This document shows positions 1 through 7,591 of a DNA stretch of 45,989 bases, one piece after another (position 1 is the stretch's first letter; every line of letters begins with the position of its first letter). Where the stretch lies: assembly GCF_016745255.1 (NCBI RefSeq), contig NZ_JADOEQ010000025.1, positions 1 through 45,989 on the forward strand, written 5' to 3'. The position numbers were made by a program, and so were the translations under genes. A model generated the notes under the pieces. The model did not search any database. It had not been told where the DNA came from and was given only the letters and a program-made list of their open reading frames with translations. This DNA is from Enterococcus sp. BWR-S5. GTDB taxonomy: Bacteria; Bacillota; Bacilli; Lactobacillales; Enterococcaceae.

Positions 1-10
1 AGAAAAAAAT

Positions 11-124
11 AGAGAGATAGCGGTTGGCGGTCTCTTAAAAAGCTCCCTTGAAGGGAGCAGCAAGTAATGAGCCCTTCTAGGGCTATTAAAAAGCCACCCG
101 CTATGCGGGTGGATAATTACTTGC
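11..124. repeat. cluster of nested hairpins
   Basis: A gene-free stretch packed with inverted repeats. AGAGA/TCTCT lies at 11-15/31-35. GCTCCCTT/AAGGGAGC lies at 42-49/51-58 around a single base. A perfect 9-bp stem GCAAGTAAT/ATTACTTGC (60-68/116-124) encloses two further hairpins, AGCCC/GGGCT (70-74/80-84) and CCACCCGC/GCGGGTGG (94-101/105-112). The enclosed part can fold as a Y-shaped, three-way-junction structure. There is no long T-run, so it is not a simple terminator. It could be a mobile palindromic repeat or a structured RNA; I do not recognise the family. Confidence 0.6.
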
Positions 125-377
125 CTTATAAAAGTGCAAAAAGTTCAAGAAAAACATAATTGTCTTCTTTTCAGTAAGAAATGAGTGAATAGTTCTGTCA
201 ATGCATTTAGTATGTTCAATTCTGTTCCTGTATTTTATGCTATGCTCTAAATAGAATGTTTAGTATAAATTTACGTAACATCTATTATTTCATCCTATCA
301 AGTGTGAAGATAATTAAAATGAAAACGCTTGTATTTTTGAACTGACTAAAAAATTAGGTGAAAGGGGAGTGCTATAT
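125..377 (+). promoter_or_regulatory. upstream region of the cutC-like gene, with a cre-like site
   Basis: No gene is visible between the hairpin cluster and the glycyl-radical enzyme. A weak catabolite-responsive-element-like sequence TGAAAACGCTTGTA (320-333) matches the first half of the cre consensus but misses the second half at two positions. The ribosome binding site AAGGGGAG (362-369) sits 8 bases before the ATG at 378. I cannot place a convincing -35/-10 pair. No gene for an activase or a choline regulator lies in this stretch. Confidence 0.35.
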
Positions 378-2768
378 ATGGGAACAGAGCAGAATGACAT
401 CTTAGCACGATTAAGGAGTTTAAAAGAAAGGTACTTAACTGTAAAGCCGAGTATTTCAATTGGACGAGCATTAGCTTATACAGAAGTGTTTGAAAAATAT
501 GGCGATCTTCCGAGAAATATATTGCGAGCAAAAGGATTTCGGCGAGCCTGTGAGACAGCTCCAATGCTGATTCAGGACCATGAGTTAATTATTGGCCATC
601 CTTGTGGGAAACCGCGTGCAGGAGCATTTTCTCCGGATACAGCATGGGAATGGCTGGCGGAGGAGTTGGATACAATTAGTACAAGACCGCAAGATCCGTA
701 TTTTATCAGCGAAGAGGATAAAAGAATCATGCGTGAACGATTGTTTCCATTTTGGCAAGGAAAATCATTAGCGGAAGAATGTGAAAAGGCCATTCGTAGC
801 GAGAACGAAGAGTTATGGGAATTTGGAGCGGAAGCTTGTATTAGTGACCTCACGTATCATATGACAAGCGGTGGTGGAGATACCAGCCCGGGATATGACA
901 TTATTCTGTTTAAAAAGGGGATAAACGGAATAAAATCAGAAGCAGAAGAGTATTTGATGAATCTTATGAAAAAAGAAAATAAAGACGAAGCAAAAGTTGC
1001 TTTCTATGAAGCAGCAATAGAAACCTGTGAAGGGATATTAACATATGCGGCAAGGCTATCAGCGTATGCGTCTGAACTGGCAGAGAAAGAGCAAGAGCCA
1101 AAAAGGAAAGCGGAACTTGAGATGATTTCCAAAGTAAATGCCAATGTTCCTGCCAATCCCCCTGAAAGTTTTCAAGAGGCCTTACAAGCTATTTGGACAA
1201 TCCAGTCTTTGTTTCTGATGGAAGAAAATCAATGTAGTACATCATTAGGCAGAATCGATCAATATGTCTATCCCTGTTATGACTCAGATATACGAGCAAA
1301 CAAAATTGATAACGCAGAGGCGTTGGAATTAATGGGATGCTTCATTCTTAAATGCTCAGAAATGATTTGGTATACACCGGGAACAACTGCAAAGTATTTT
1401 GCTGGGTATATGCCATTTATCAATATGACTGTCGGAGGATTGAAGCGAGAGGGTGGGGATGGAACAAACGAATTAACCTACTTGATTATGGACGCGGTTG
1501 AAAAAGTAAAAGTTTATCAACCATCGTTAGCTTGTAGAATCCATAATCAATCACCTGCCAAATATCTGGATAAAATTGTTGATGTAATCAAAGCGGGTGT
1601 CGGAATGCCTGCTTGTCATTTTGATGATTCTCATATAAAAATGATGCTTTCAAAAGGTTTCGACAGTAAAGATGCACGTGATTATTGCCTGATGGGATGT
1701 GTTGAACCACAAAAATCAGGGCGGATTCATCAATGGACAGCCGGTGGATTTACACAATGGCCGATTACTATCGAGATGGTACTGAATCGAGGCGCGTTAA
1801 AATCTTATGGAGAGAAGCAGTGGCTTGATACAGGTGATCTACAAGCGATGACAACCTATGAAAAATTTGAAGCTGCTGTAAAAAGTCAATTGAATTACTT
1901 GATTGATCGAAACGCCGAGGGCACAACAATCATTCAAAAGATTTTTAGAGATATTACGCCTACTCCATACATGTCATTATTTGTGGACGGTTGCATGAAA
2001 AATGGTAAAGATGTAACGGCAGGGGGAGCAGTACTTTATGAAGGACCAGGGACTATTTTTGCAGGTCTGGGAACGTATGTTGACAGTATGGCTGCAATAA
2101 AGAAGCTTGTCTACGAAGAAAAAAAGTATACACTTATGGAAATGAAAGAAGCGTTGGATTGTAACTGGCAGGGTCATGAACAAATGTTACGTGATTGTCA
2201 AGAGGCACCAAAATATGGAAATGACGATGACTATGTTGATTATATAGCAGCAGAGGTAGTTGATTACACCGAAAAAAGGATGAACAGTCATAAATCTCTT
2301 TACGCGAGACAGATACATGGTACGTTGTCGCAATCTTTCAATACACCACTTGGTGAAATGCTAGGAGCAACCCCTAATGGCCGCTTTGCTTTCGCTCCTT
2401 TATCTGACGCAATGAGTCCGTCACAGGGAGCTGATACAAAGGGAGCAACAGCGGCAATTAAGTCAGTATCAAAAATAAATGTAGCATCTATGAGTCTGGG
2501 GATGGCTCATAATTTTAAAGTTACAAAAAATTCTTTGAATACTTCTGAAGGGAAAGCCGGAGTGATTACATTATTACGAACAGCTTCTTTATTAGGGAAT
2601 GGACAGATGCAGTTTAATTGTGTGGACAATGCTACTTTATTGAGAGCGCAGCGTCATCCGAAAGAGTACCGAGACCTTATTGTGCGAGTTGCTGGATACA
2701 GTGCCTTTTTTGGAGAATTATGTAAGGAAGTGCAGGATGAAATTATCAGTCGAACGGTTGTTCAATAG
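378..2768 (+). CDS. cutC: glycyl radical enzyme, choline trimethylamine-lyase (CutC) type
   Basis: Probable choline trimethylamine-lyase, which cleaves choline to trimethylamine and acetaldehyde by radical chemistry. The 796-residue protein has the PFL-like domain, the active-site motif GCVEP (Cys441, Glu443) and the C-terminal glycyl-radical motif RVAGYS (Gly773). Residues spaced like the choline pocket of Desulfovibrio CutC, as I recall it, are present: Tyr160 and Asp168 eight apart, Trp331 and Phe347 sixteen apart, Thr454. The position of the pocket Tyr506 is Phe458 here. The size is near the short CutC form (about 850). The start at ATG 378 follows AAGGGGAG; a GTG at 369 overlaps that site. 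No cutD activase, aldehyde dehydrogenase or microcompartment gene is adjacent, so activation must come from elsewhere. A related diol or glycerol dehydratase is the alternative. Confidence 0.8.
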   Translation: MGTEQNDILARLRSLKERYLTVKPSISIGRALAYTEVFEKYGDLPRNILRAKGFRRACETAPMLIQDHELIIGHPCGKPRAGAFSPDTAWEWLAEELDTISTRPQDPYFISEEDKRIMRERLFPFWQGKSLAEECEKAIRSENEELWEFGAEACISDLTYHMTSGGGDTSPGYDIILFKKGINGIKSEAEEYLMNLMKKENKDEAKVAFYEAAIETCEGILTYAARLSAYASELAEKEQEPKRKAELEMISKVNANVPANPPESFQEALQAIWTIQSLFLMEENQCSTSLGRIDQYVYPCYDSDIRANKIDNAEALELMGCFILKCSEMIWYTPGTTAKYFAGYMPFINMTVGGLKREGGDGTNELTYLIMDAVEKVKVYQPSLACRIHNQSPAKYLDKIVDVIKAGVGMPACHFDDSHIKMMLSKGFDSKDARDYCLMGCVEPQKSGRIHQWTAGGFTQWPITIEMVLNRGALKSYGEKQWLDTGDLQAMTTYEKFEAAVKSQLNYLIDRNAEGTTIIQKIFRDITPTPYMSLFVDGCMKNGKDVTAGGAVLYEGPGTIFAGLGTYVDSMAAIKKLVYEEKKYTLMEMKEALDCNWQGHEQMLRDCQEAPKYGNDDDYVDYIAAEVVDYTEKRMNSHKSLYARQIHGTLSQSFNTPLGEMLGATPNGRFAFAPLSDAMSPSQGADTKGATAAIKSVSKINVASMSLGMAHNFKVTKNSLNTSEGKAGVITLLRTASLLGNGQMQFNCVDNATLLRAQRHPKEYRDLIVRVAGYSAFFGELCKEVQDEIISRTVVQ

Positions 2769-2769
2769 G

Positions 2770-3001
2770 TTGACATTTTTTTGTATATCTAATCTTATCG
2801 GAAATAGAACAAGGTTGGTTAGTAATCAAAAAACTGGTCGGAAGTTGTTCGAGAAGACAATTGATGATGTAAGGATAATATATAGTTAACGGAGATAGAT
2901 GTGTTGTTTTAGAATATGAACGATTAGAAACGAACTATTTTAGCAGCTATATAGAATATTTCTGATATAGGAGCTTGGGGAGAACCTCGAGCTCTTTTTT
3001 T
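2770..3001 (+). ncRNA. candidate small RNA unit between cutC and padR
   Basis: Just after the cutC stop codon is TTGACA (2770-2775), 17 bases, then TCTTAT (2793-2798), a plausible promoter. The next convincing signal is an intrinsic terminator at 2971-3001. The roughly 200-base product would hold no reading frame with a good ribosome binding site; only a 6-codon frame follows GGAG near 2893. It could instead be leftover sequence from a lost gene, with the terminator serving cutC. Confidence 0.3.
2971..3001 (+). terminator. intrinsic terminator
   Basis: A 10-bp stem with two G-U pairs (2971-2980 with 2985-2994), loop AGAA, is followed by a run of seven T. It ends transcription from cutC or from the candidate small RNA and isolates the padR promoter. 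Confidence 0.8.
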
Positions 3002-3036
3002 GTTAAAAAAAAGAAAACTTTGTTTTTTTACTTTAC

Positions 3037-3074
3037 CTGTCGTAGTAATCATGCTATTATAATTACAACGACAG
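3037..3074 (+). promoter_or_regulatory. padR promoter with large inverted-repeat operator
   Basis: Two 13-bp arms, CTGTCGTAGTAAT (3037-3049) and ATTACAACGACAG (3062-3074), form an inverted repeat with one mismatch around 12 bases. It covers an extended -10 element TGcTATTAT (3052-3060) with a possible -35 TTTACC (3032-3037). Arm length and placement fit the operator of a dimeric PadR repressor. Autorepression by the protein encoded directly downstream is inferred. Confidence 0.7.
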
Positions 3075-3113
3075 ACGTAGTACGATGGATGAAGTAATTT
3101 CGGAGGTGGTTAA

Positions 3114-3446
3114 ATGATTGGAAGCGATGCAATCCGCGGCTATAATGACACGTTTATTTTAACCATTTTATCCGAGGGCGACTCTTATGGGTATGCAGTA
3201 TCTAAAAGGATTAGAGAGATTTCTCAGGAAAATTATTCGATTAAAGAAACGACATTGTATTCTGCTTTCACAAGGTTGGAAAAGAATGGTTTTATTGCCT
3301 CTTATCCGGGACAAATTACGCATGGGAAGAAGCGGACTTATTATAAAATCACAGCATCCGGAAGAAATTATTTGAATGAAAAAATAGAGGAATGGCAGCT
3401 GACTAAGACGGTTGTAGAGTGCTTTATCAAGGAGGAAGAAGAATGA
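3114..3446 (+). CDS. PadR family transcriptional regulator
   Basis: A 110-residue winged-helix repressor of the short PadR type. Residues 1-85 hold the family pattern: FILTILSEGDSYGYAVSKRI, then the recognition segment TTLYSAFTRLEKNGFI, then the wing with GKKRTYYKIT. A short C-terminal helix follows for dimer contacts. The ribosome binding site GGAGGTGG lies before ATG 3114. Its end overlaps the next gene by four bases (ATGA), so the two are translationally coupled. PadR proteins commonly control a neighbouring membrane protein and are released by ligand; the inducer here is unknown. Confidence 0.93.
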   Translation: MIGSDAIRGYNDTFILTILSEGDSYGYAVSKRIREISQENYSIKETTLYSAFTRLEKNGFIASYPGQITHGKKRTYYKITASGRNYLNEKIEEWQLTKTVVECFIKEEEE

Positions 3447-4423
3447 AGACAATTCGAGATTATATAGAAAGCCTGTTTTTGGGGATTCAGGAGACTCCTC
3501 AAATTCAGAAGCTGAAAGAAGATTTATTGGCAGGTGCGGAAGACCGCTACGAAGACTTAAAAAGTCAGGGGAAATCTGAAAATGAAGCAATTGGTGCAGT
3601 GATTTCTGAATTTGGAAACATTGATGAGCTTTTAGAAGAAATGAATATGAAAACAGAGTATAGCGAAGAAATGGGAAGAGAAATCGATGAAATCATGATT
3701 GATGAGGCAGAAACCTTTTTGAAGGTCCAAAAAAGAGGGGCGCTATTCATCTCGATTGGAGTCGCCGCCATTATCCTCGGAGCAGCGATGATGTTCGGGG
3801 CGCAGGCGTTATATGGCGAACGAATGGGTGAGGCTATTGGCTTTATTTTCCTTCTAGGCGGGGTCGCTATCGGTGTTCCTTTGTTTATTACAGCGGGGAC
3901 CAGTATGTCAAATAATCGCAATTCATTGAATGATCGTCTGATTCCGGTTCAAGTAAAGAAGCTGGTAGAAAATAAAAAAGCAGATTTTCAGCGCTCTTAC
4001 GTTTTCAGTATTTCTGCTGGAGTAGTGTTCTGTATTATTGCAGCAGCACCACTAATGTTTTTCACTACAATGAGTGAAAGCGAACGTTATGAGATGTTGG
4101 GGTTGGGTCTTACCTTGTTGCTCGTTTCAGCTGGTGTATTTCTGTTCATCTATGCCGGAGTAATCATGGGCAGCTTCACTCAACTGTTGAAGCATAAGTA
4201 TTTCATCAGTGATGAAGACAAGCTGGGCCCAAAGGCAAAAGCTGAAAAGAATAAAAAAAAACCCGTTTTTTGGCTGATTATTGAAAAAGTCTATTGGCCA
4301 ATCGTCGTCGTAATATTTCTTTCTCAAAGCTTTCTAATGGGGAACTGGGGAACATCCTGGGTTATTTTTCCAATCGCAGGTATTTTGTTTGGGATTTTTG
4401 AAAGTATTTTTACATCTAATTAA
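3443..4423 (+). CDS. HAAS-domain (DUF1700-like) membrane protein, PadR partner
   Basis: A 326-residue membrane protein. Residues 1-75 form a soluble helical domain with the pattern LEDLLAGAEDRYEDL-like/AIGAVISEFGNIDELL, typical of the HAAS/DUF1700 or permease-prefix domains linked to PadR regulators. About six hydrophobic helices follow between residues 98 and 325 in two groups, split by a charged stretch. The start at ATG 3443 follows AAGGAGGAAG inside padR. The function of the family is poorly known; an envelope-stress or transporter-sensing role is often guessed. A hairpin terminator follows directly. Confidence 0.8.
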   Translation: MKTIRDYIESLFLGIQETPQIQKLKEDLLAGAEDRYEDLKSQGKSENEAIGAVISEFGNIDELLEEMNMKTEYSEEMGREIDEIMIDEAETFLKVQKRGALFISIGVAAIILGAAMMFGAQALYGERMGEAIGFIFLLGGVAIGVPLFITAGTSMSNNRNSLNDRLIPVQVKKLVENKKADFQRSYVFSISAGVVFCIIAAAPLMFFTTMSESERYEMLGLGLTLLLVSAGVFLFIYAGVIMGSFTQLLKHKYFISDEDKLGPKAKAEKNKKKPVFWLIIEKVYWPIVVVIFLSQSFLMGNWGTSWVIFPIAGILFGIFESIFTSN

Positions 4424-4441
4424 GTAAATAGGAAGAAAATT

Positions 4442-4490
4442 AGGCACAAAGAATGTTGACTGTCATAGTTAACGTTCTTTGTGCCTTTGC
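4442..4490 (+). terminator. intrinsic terminator after the padR operon
   Basis: A 16-bp stem, AGGCACAAAGAATGTT with AACGTTCTTTGTGCCT (one G-U type mismatch), closes on a 13-base loop. The T-rich part is short (TTTG), but the long stem makes termination likely. Confidence 0.75.
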
Positions 4491-4562
4491 CTATTTAGTC
4501 AGGAAATCTTCTGTCCTTGATTTTTTTATTTGTATTTGTGACAGAAAAAAATATGTTTTTTC

Positions 4563-4684
4563 TTTTCAATTCTCAGTAACTGTGATATTATGATGCCAGC
4601 AATTAGGACAGATTCTCCGAAAAACCCTTTTGGGCATATAAATTGTTAGGAACACTAATTTATATCAAAAGGGAGAGAATAATA
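4563..4684 (+). promoter_or_regulatory. MFS gene promoter and Shine-Dalgarno-sequestering leader hairpin
   Basis: TTTTCA (4563-4568), 17 bases, then TATTAT (4586-4591) preceded by TG at 4583-4584 makes a good extended -10 promoter. The leader holds CCCTTTTG (4625-4632) and ATATAAATT (4636-4644), which pair with AATTTATAT (4657-4665) and CAAAAGGG (4666-4673). An outer stem TTCTC/GAGAA (4613-4617/4675-4679) adds to it. The whole ribosome binding site AAAAGGGAGA (4667-4676) is therefore paired, which predicts low translation until the helix is opened by a drug, a stalled ribosome or a ligand. Confidence 0.65.
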
Positions 4685-5905
4685 ATGTTAAAAACTGTTT
4701 ATCAACAAAAGAATTGGAAAAGGAACATAGCATATTTACTATCATCGCAGGCTATCTCTATGATTGGCACGATGCTGGTGCAGTATGCTATTATTTGGCA
4801 TGTCACGCTGTCAACGAATTCCGGAACAATGATCGGATTAATGAGCTGTGTAGGACTCTTACCAATGGTGCTAGTCATGCCATTCGCCGGAACACTTGCC
4901 GATCATTACAATCGGAAATGGCTTGCGCTGATTTCTGATGGTTGTGTGGCTATCGCTTCTTTGGTAATGGCCATCTTGCTGACCTTCAATACCAGCTTGG
5001 AAAATAATATTCTATTACTGCTGGGAGTAACGTTGATTCGTTCTGTAGGGCAAGGATTCCAAACTCCGGCGATTTCCTCAATCATTCCCCAAATTACGCA
5101 AGAGAAATATTTAGTTCGAGTCAACGGAATTGATCAAACGATTCAAGCAGTTATGATGCTTGCCAGCCCTGCCTTAGCAGCGGTATTACTTACAATTTTG
5201 CCGCTATCTGGGATTCTTATGATTGACTTTGTCACGGCGGTGATTGGTATTACTATGATGCTCTTTAAAGTGACAGTTCCCGATTTGCAATCAAAAGGAA
5301 ATAAAAAAATCAATGTCAGGAATGAAATAAGAGTTGGCATAGAGTATCTTCGTTCCCACAAAATACTGATTGCATTGATTGCTGCCGGTTTTCTGGGAAG
5401 CATATTTTCAACTCCGGCATCAAGCTTGGCACCCTTGCAGATTACTCGTAAGTTTAACGATGGTTTATGGCAATTATCCGCTATCGAGATTGGTTTTGCC
5501 TCCGGTATGCTGCTTGGCGGGGCTCTAATGAGTATCTGGGGCGGAATGAAAAATAGAATTAAAACTGTTGCTTTGGGTTACGCACTACTAATCATTCCAT
5601 TTGTTATCTTAGGGCTTACCTCAACTTTCTGGTTTTATGGTGTAACAATGGTCGTGATTGGCTTTGTCGTTCCGATTTCTCGGACAGCTATGGTATCTTT
5701 TTTTCAAACGAAAACGGATGATGAACATATGGGACGGGTTATGAGCATAGTGACTATGACAATCAGTATTGCTTCACCTTCAACCATGCTTATTTTAGGT
5801 CCACTTTCTGATACGGTGTCCATTGATTTAATAATGGTCGTTTCAGGTGTATTAATGATTCCGCTTGTTTTATGGCTGCTGCTTGGAAAAAGCTTCCATT
5901 CATAG
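4685..5905 (+). CDS. MFS transporter, macrolide-efflux (Mef-like) type
   Basis: A 406-residue, 12-helix major facilitator protein. The N-terminal half has the pattern VQYAIIWHVT in helix 1-2 and the family motif FAGTLADHYNRKW (about residues 70-83) between helices 2 and 3. A short central loop (about residues 195-220) follows, then the second six-helix half with GGALMSIWGG. This arrangement fits the MFS_3 drug exporters that include MefA/E. The start at ATG 4685 is chosen because GGGAGA lies 8 bases upstream; an in-frame TTG at 4643 lies in the leader hairpin. The substrate is unknown; the translational control seen in the leader suggests an inducible exporter. Confidence 0.85.
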   Translation: MLKTVYQQKNWKRNIAYLLSSQAISMIGTMLVQYAIIWHVTLSTNSGTMIGLMSCVGLLPMVLVMPFAGTLADHYNRKWLALISDGCVAIASLVMAILLTFNTSLENNILLLLGVTLIRSVGQGFQTPAISSIIPQITQEKYLVRVNGIDQTIQAVMMLASPALAAVLLTILPLSGILMIDFVTAVIGITMMLFKVTVPDLQSKGNKKINVRNEIRVGIEYLRSHKILIALIAAGFLGSIFSTPASSLAPLQITRKFNDGLWQLSAIEIGFASGMLLGGALMSIWGGMKNRIKTVALGYALLIIPFVILGLTSTFWFYGVTMVVIGFVVPISRTAMVSFFQTKTDDEHMGRVMSIVTMTISIASPSTMLILGPLSDTVSIDLIMVVSGVLMIPLVLWLLLGKSFHS

Positions 5906-5933
5906 TGGAGGTGAAGCGAGCAGCTTAAATAGT

Positions 5934-5998
5934 AAAAAACTCCTTTCGATTAGATAACGGCTGACAGCCTCTATCTTGTCTATCGAAAGGAGTTTTTT
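5934..5998. terminator. bidirectional terminator, shared repeat sequence
   Basis: AAAAACTCCTTTCGAT (5935-5950) pairs with ATCGAAAGGAGTTTTT (5982-5997), with a smaller hairpin GGCTG/CAGCC inside. T-runs occur on both strands, so it serves the MFS gene and the oppositely oriented B6 genes. The left arm and the following TAGATAA recur at 45956-45980 near the window end, pointing to a dispersed repeat. Confidence 0.8.
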
Positions 5999-6081
5999 GC
6001 AGAATGAAAATGGCATTTTGATGTACTTAGTGGAAATATAAGTATTTCTGCGTATTTACATCAAAAATCAAAAAAATCAAT

Positions 6082-6621
6082 CTATTGTTCCCTGAAAATA
6101 GTTCGCATCGCTCTTTTTAAAGGGAAGTAAGCGAAGGATACAATAATGATTGTAGTCATTACATTCAGTACAGTGGCGAGAAGCATTGAAAAAGAGGCAG
6201 AGAAAGCGGCATTGAAGCTGCTGCCTGCAATCATAGCGAACGCCGTATTTTTTAAATGAGTCATGACAATTTTTGCCAGACCGGTAACAAATGCAACTGT
6301 AATCAGCTTCTTGAAGGAATCAATTTTATTATGGAAGCCGGCGATTGCCAATGCTGCTGCACCTCCTACGATGAAGCTTTCAATAAAGAAATAGGGGGCT
6401 TCTGCTGCAAAACCATTCATCAAATCAAAAATGGCAAAGCCTAAGCCTCCGGCAAGTGCGCCTCTGGGATAGCCCAACAATAACACCGCTAACAGAAGGA
6501 CCGCATTCCCCAAATGCGCAAAGGCTCCTGTCGGTAACGGGATTTTCAGCATTGTGCCCAGAATCGTCAAAGCGGCGAAGAGGGCTATCAGTACGATGGA
6601 AAGGGTTGAATTCTTTTTCAT
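6082..6621 (-). CDS. pdxU: ECF transporter S component, probable pyridoxine uptake
   Basis: A 179-residue integral membrane protein with five to six helices and the S-component pattern GAFAHLGNAVLLLAVLLLG, then GALAGGLGFAIFDLMNG. It would bind a vitamin and team with a shared EcfAA'T energy module encoded elsewhere. It lies 27 bases downstream of pdxK on the same strand, next to pdxR, which makes a B6 vitamer the likely substrate; that is inferred from context. The ribosome binding site AAGGAG precedes its ATG. The substrate could also be a thiamin precursor, since related S-components carry these. Confidence 0.78.
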   Translation of the reverse strand: MKKNSTLSIVLIALFAALTILGTMLKIPLPTGAFAHLGNAVLLLAVLLLGYPRGALAGGLGFAIFDLMNGFAAEAPYFFIESFIVGGAAALAIAGFHNKIDSFKKLITVAFVTGLAKIVMTHLKNTAFAMIAGSSFNAAFSASFSMLLATVLNVMTTIIIVSFAYFPLKRAMRTIFREQ

Positions 6622-6648
6622 TAATAGACTCCTTATGTTGGTTATTTA

Positions 6649-7470
6649 TTAATCGGTCATTCGTTGATCCGCATGATTGTAAGCACCATGCCATACGTGA
6701 CCTAAAAATGGGTTGATTTTTTGTCCGTTTTCAATGGCAGCAGCTACAAACGCTTTGGCTAGTCGAACGGAAGCTTCGATAGAATAACCTTTGGCTAATC
6801 CAGCGGTGATAGCTGCCGCAAAGGTACAGCCAGCTCCATGATTATAGTCTGTTGTAATCATCTCATGCTCAAGCAAGGTGAAATCTGTACCATCATAGAA
6901 CAAATCAACCGCCTTTTCAGTTCCAAGACGATGACCGCCTTTAATTACGACATTATCAGGACCTAGCAACAGGATTTTCTTTGCGGCCTGCTTCATTTGA
7001 TCGACTGTGGTTAAATCGCCCATTTCAGATAGGATGCCTGCTTCCACTAGGTTAGGAGTAGTAATAGTTGCCGTGGGTAATAGATGATGAATCATTGCAG
7101 CCACGTTCTCGGGCTGTAGTAATTCGCTCGTTCCCTTACAAGCCATTACCGGATCAATCACTATATTTTTCATAGCAAACCGGTCAATATATTTTCTGGT
7201 AATTTCAATGGCTTCTACAGTTCCCAGCATCCCTGTTTTCATGCTGTCTAAAGCACCGCCTGCAAAAATTGTTTTCAATTGCTTATCGACTAATTCAGGA
7301 TCAATTGGTGTGACTGTGTGACTCCAGCCTTCATCCGGGTCCATCGTGACGATACTCGTCAATGCAGAGAATCCGAAGGTACCATACTCCTGAAAGGTTT
7401 TTAAATCAGCTTGAATACCTGCGCCTCCGCTAGAATCTGATCCGGCGACAGTTAATACTTTTTTAATCAT
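6649..7470 (-). CDS. pdxK: pyridoxine/pyridoxal kinase (ThiD-like)
   Basis: A 273-residue ribokinase-fold kinase that phosphorylates B6 vitamers with ATP. The N-terminal motif TVAGSDSSGGAGIQADLKTF is typical of the ThiD/PdxK group. VIDPVMACKG sits mid-protein, and the anion-hole motif NHGAGCTFAAAI near residue 208 has the catalytic Asn-x-Gly-Ala-Gly-Cys form. Many Firmicute proteins of this type are PdxK rather than HMP kinases. The start at 7470 follows AAAGGAGG. A frame extending to 7497 exists but lacks a better site. It is first in the pdxK-pdxU operon, divergent from pdxR. Confidence 0.88.
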   Translation of the reverse strand: MIKKVLTVAGSDSSGGAGIQADLKTFQEYGTFGFSALTSIVTMDPDEGWSHTVTPIDPELVDKQLKTIFAGGALDSMKTGMLGTVEAIEITRKYIDRFAMKNIVIDPVMACKGTSELLQPENVAAMIHHLLPTATITTPNLVEAGILSEMGDLTTVDQMKQAAKKILLLGPDNVVIKGGHRLGTEKAVDLFYDGTDFTLLEHEMITTDYNHGAGCTFAAAITAGLAKGYSIEASVRLAKAFVAAAIENGQKINPFLGHVWHGAYNHADQRMTD

Positions 7471-7500
7471 GACAATTTCCTCCTTTGAGACATTCAACTT

Positions 7501-7591
7501 GAATATCTAGTATTGTATACCAGTTGTTTATTGACAAAAACAGCCAATTGGATTATTTTTAACTCATCCAATTTTTCGATCGGAGGAAGTT
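7501..7591. promoter_or_regulatory. divergent pdxR / pdxK control region
   Basis: For pdxR, TTGACA (7531-7536), 17 bases, then TATTTT (7554-7559) is a likely promoter. An inverted repeat AATTGGAT (7546-7553) and ATCCAATT (7566-7573), spaced by 12 bases, overlaps this -10 element and is a candidate PdxR operator. Towards pdxK the complement holds TATACA near 7518-7523 as a possible -10. Which strand is controlled by the repeat cannot be settled by eye. Confidence 0.55.

Noticed and set aside
320-333. True catabolite-responsive element before cutC
   Set aside because: Only the left half matches the consensus; it is listed as cre-like within the upstream region, not as a firm site.
378-2768. 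Pyruvate formate-lyase
   Set aside because: The active site is GCVEP with one cysteine rather than the two adjacent cysteines of pyruvate formate-lyase.
2680-2889. Reading frame of 69 codons at the end of cutC
   Set aside because: It overlaps the conserved C-terminus of cutC in another frame, has no good ribosome binding site and no protein-like features.
3168-3590. Antisense frame of 140 codons opposite padR and its partner
   Set aside because: It is the shadow of two well-supported coupled genes, with no promoter or ribosome binding site of its own.
4590-4649. 19-codon frame that could be a leader peptide of the MFS gene
   Set aside because: Its ATG lies within the predicted -10 element, so the transcript would start after it; no ribosome binding site precedes it.
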